Assembly: GCA_963712485.1 (NCBI GenBank)
Contig: CAVQID010000008.1
Coordinates: forward strand, 1-64,000
Reading direction: 5' to 3'
Length of the DNA: 64,000 bases
Source of the DNA: JALORV01 sp963712485
Lineage (GTDB): Bacteria; Pseudomonadota; Gammaproteobacteria; Burkholderiales; Burkholderiaceae_F
In this document: one piece after another, positions 63,715-64,000 of the stretch
How the letters are laid out: each line of letters opens with the position of its first letter
Position numbering within the stretch: position 1 is the first letter of the stretch
Made by a program: the position numbers and the translations under genes
The notes under the pieces: generated by a model
The model's input: only the letters and a program-made list of their open reading frames with translations
Database searches by the model: none
Told to the model about the DNA's origin: nothing

Positions 63715-64000
63715 CTAGGGCAGATCGGTCGTGCCGGCTGGCTTGGGAGCGATGATGCCGAGTTGTTGCCGGAGCGACAGTGGCTTGCTCTGCAGCAGGG
63801 CTGCGTAATAGACACTGTTCGACAGCACTTTCTTGACGTAGTCCCGCGTCTCGTTAAAGGGAATTGTCTCCGCAAAGACGGCGCCCTCGACCGGACGGGC
63901 GAGCGTCGAGCGCCAGGCGCGCGGTCGGCCTGGGCCGGCGTTGTAGGCGGCGGTCGCCAGCAGCGTGTTGCCGCCGAGATCGTCCAGCACCATCCTGAGG
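63715..64000 (-). CDS. Lytic transglycosylase (Slt70-like), 5' part outside window
   Basis: The last about 94 codons of a soluble lytic transglycosylase: LATAAYNAGPGRPRAWRS is the family's active-site-domain motif (AAYNAGPGR), followed by AETIPFNETRDYVKKVLSNS and VYYAALL, also typical. It cleaves peptidoglycan between MurNAc and GlcNAc. The frame continues beyond position 64000. Next to the T6SS but a common housekeeping enzyme, so a T6SS link is not implied. Confidence 0.88.
   Translation of the reverse strand, partial: LRMVLDDLGGNTLLATAAYNAGPGRPRAWRSTLARPVEGAVFAETIPFNETRDYVKKVLSNSVYYAALLQSKPLSLRQQLGIIAPKPAGTTDLP

Overview
The window looks like a chromosomal segment of a GC-rich betaproteobacterium (Burkholderiales/Rhodocyclales type). 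The clues are a PrsK/PrsR/PrsT exopolysaccharide regulatory set of the kind linked to XrtA/PEP-CTERM systems, an initiator tRNA of betaproteobacterial sequence, and a type VI secretion system (T6SS) with TagJ, TagF and a threonine-phosphorylation module. No rRNA or species marker is present, so the genus is not called.

Layout. (1) About 1-10.2 kb, all on the minus strand: prsK > prsR > prsT > tviB > a secreted trypsin-like protease > a polyprenyl-phosphate sugar transferase cut by the window edge. The first three overlap by 4 bp (ATGA) and read as one operon. Its logic is a membrane kinase and a sigma-54 activator controlling surface polysaccharide made from a TviB-type uronic acid sugar. (2) About 10.4-20.9 kb: initiator tRNA-fMet with a terminator, then an accessory island. 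It holds two 11-bp-phased arrays of GTGGCCCA, TGACC-N3-GGTCA palindromes at both ends, an excisionase-like HTH protein, a BrnT/BrnA toxin-antitoxin pair, a broken IS3 transposase, a truncated tyrosine-recombinase fragment, an NYN RNase-like protein, and a tight minus-strand operon of a degenerate recombinase, an 891-aa complete tyrosine recombinase and two unknown proteins. This operon is the least described part of the window. (3) About 20.9-40.4 kb: T6SS membrane complex and regulation. tssJ-tssK-tssL-tssM-tagF run on the plus strand, flanked by two Ser/Thr kinases, a PP2C phosphatase, the FHA protein TagH, an OmpA-like lipoprotein, LysM and TPR lipoproteins and a NodB-type deacetylase lipoprotein. 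(4) About 39.7-54.1 kb: a candidate amidase effector, a methyltransferase, a GNAT acetyltransferase, a HEAT-repeat TIGR02270 protein, then a VgrG cargo operon (clpV > vgrG > DUF6484 > DUF2169 > ketosynthase-like > DUF4150 effector). (5) About 54.2-63.5 kb: tssA > tssB > tssC > hcp > hcp > tagJ > tssE > tssF > tssG > unknown gene, minus strand, giving sheath, tube and baseplate. The window ends inside a lytic transglycosylase gene.

Sequence quality matters here. From about 36 kb, and densely between 44 and 54 kb, reading frames are broken every 50-150 bases although codons on either side still encode well-conserved T6SS proteins. Where a gap can be reconstructed, the extra or missing base lies in or beside a short G/C run, usually directly 5' of a CG. 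I read these mainly as sequencing indels, so affected genes are annotated across the breaks with outer coordinates. Together the T6SS genes make a nearly complete apparatus (TssA-C, E-M, Hcp, VgrG, ClpV) with post-translational control and at least two candidate effectors.
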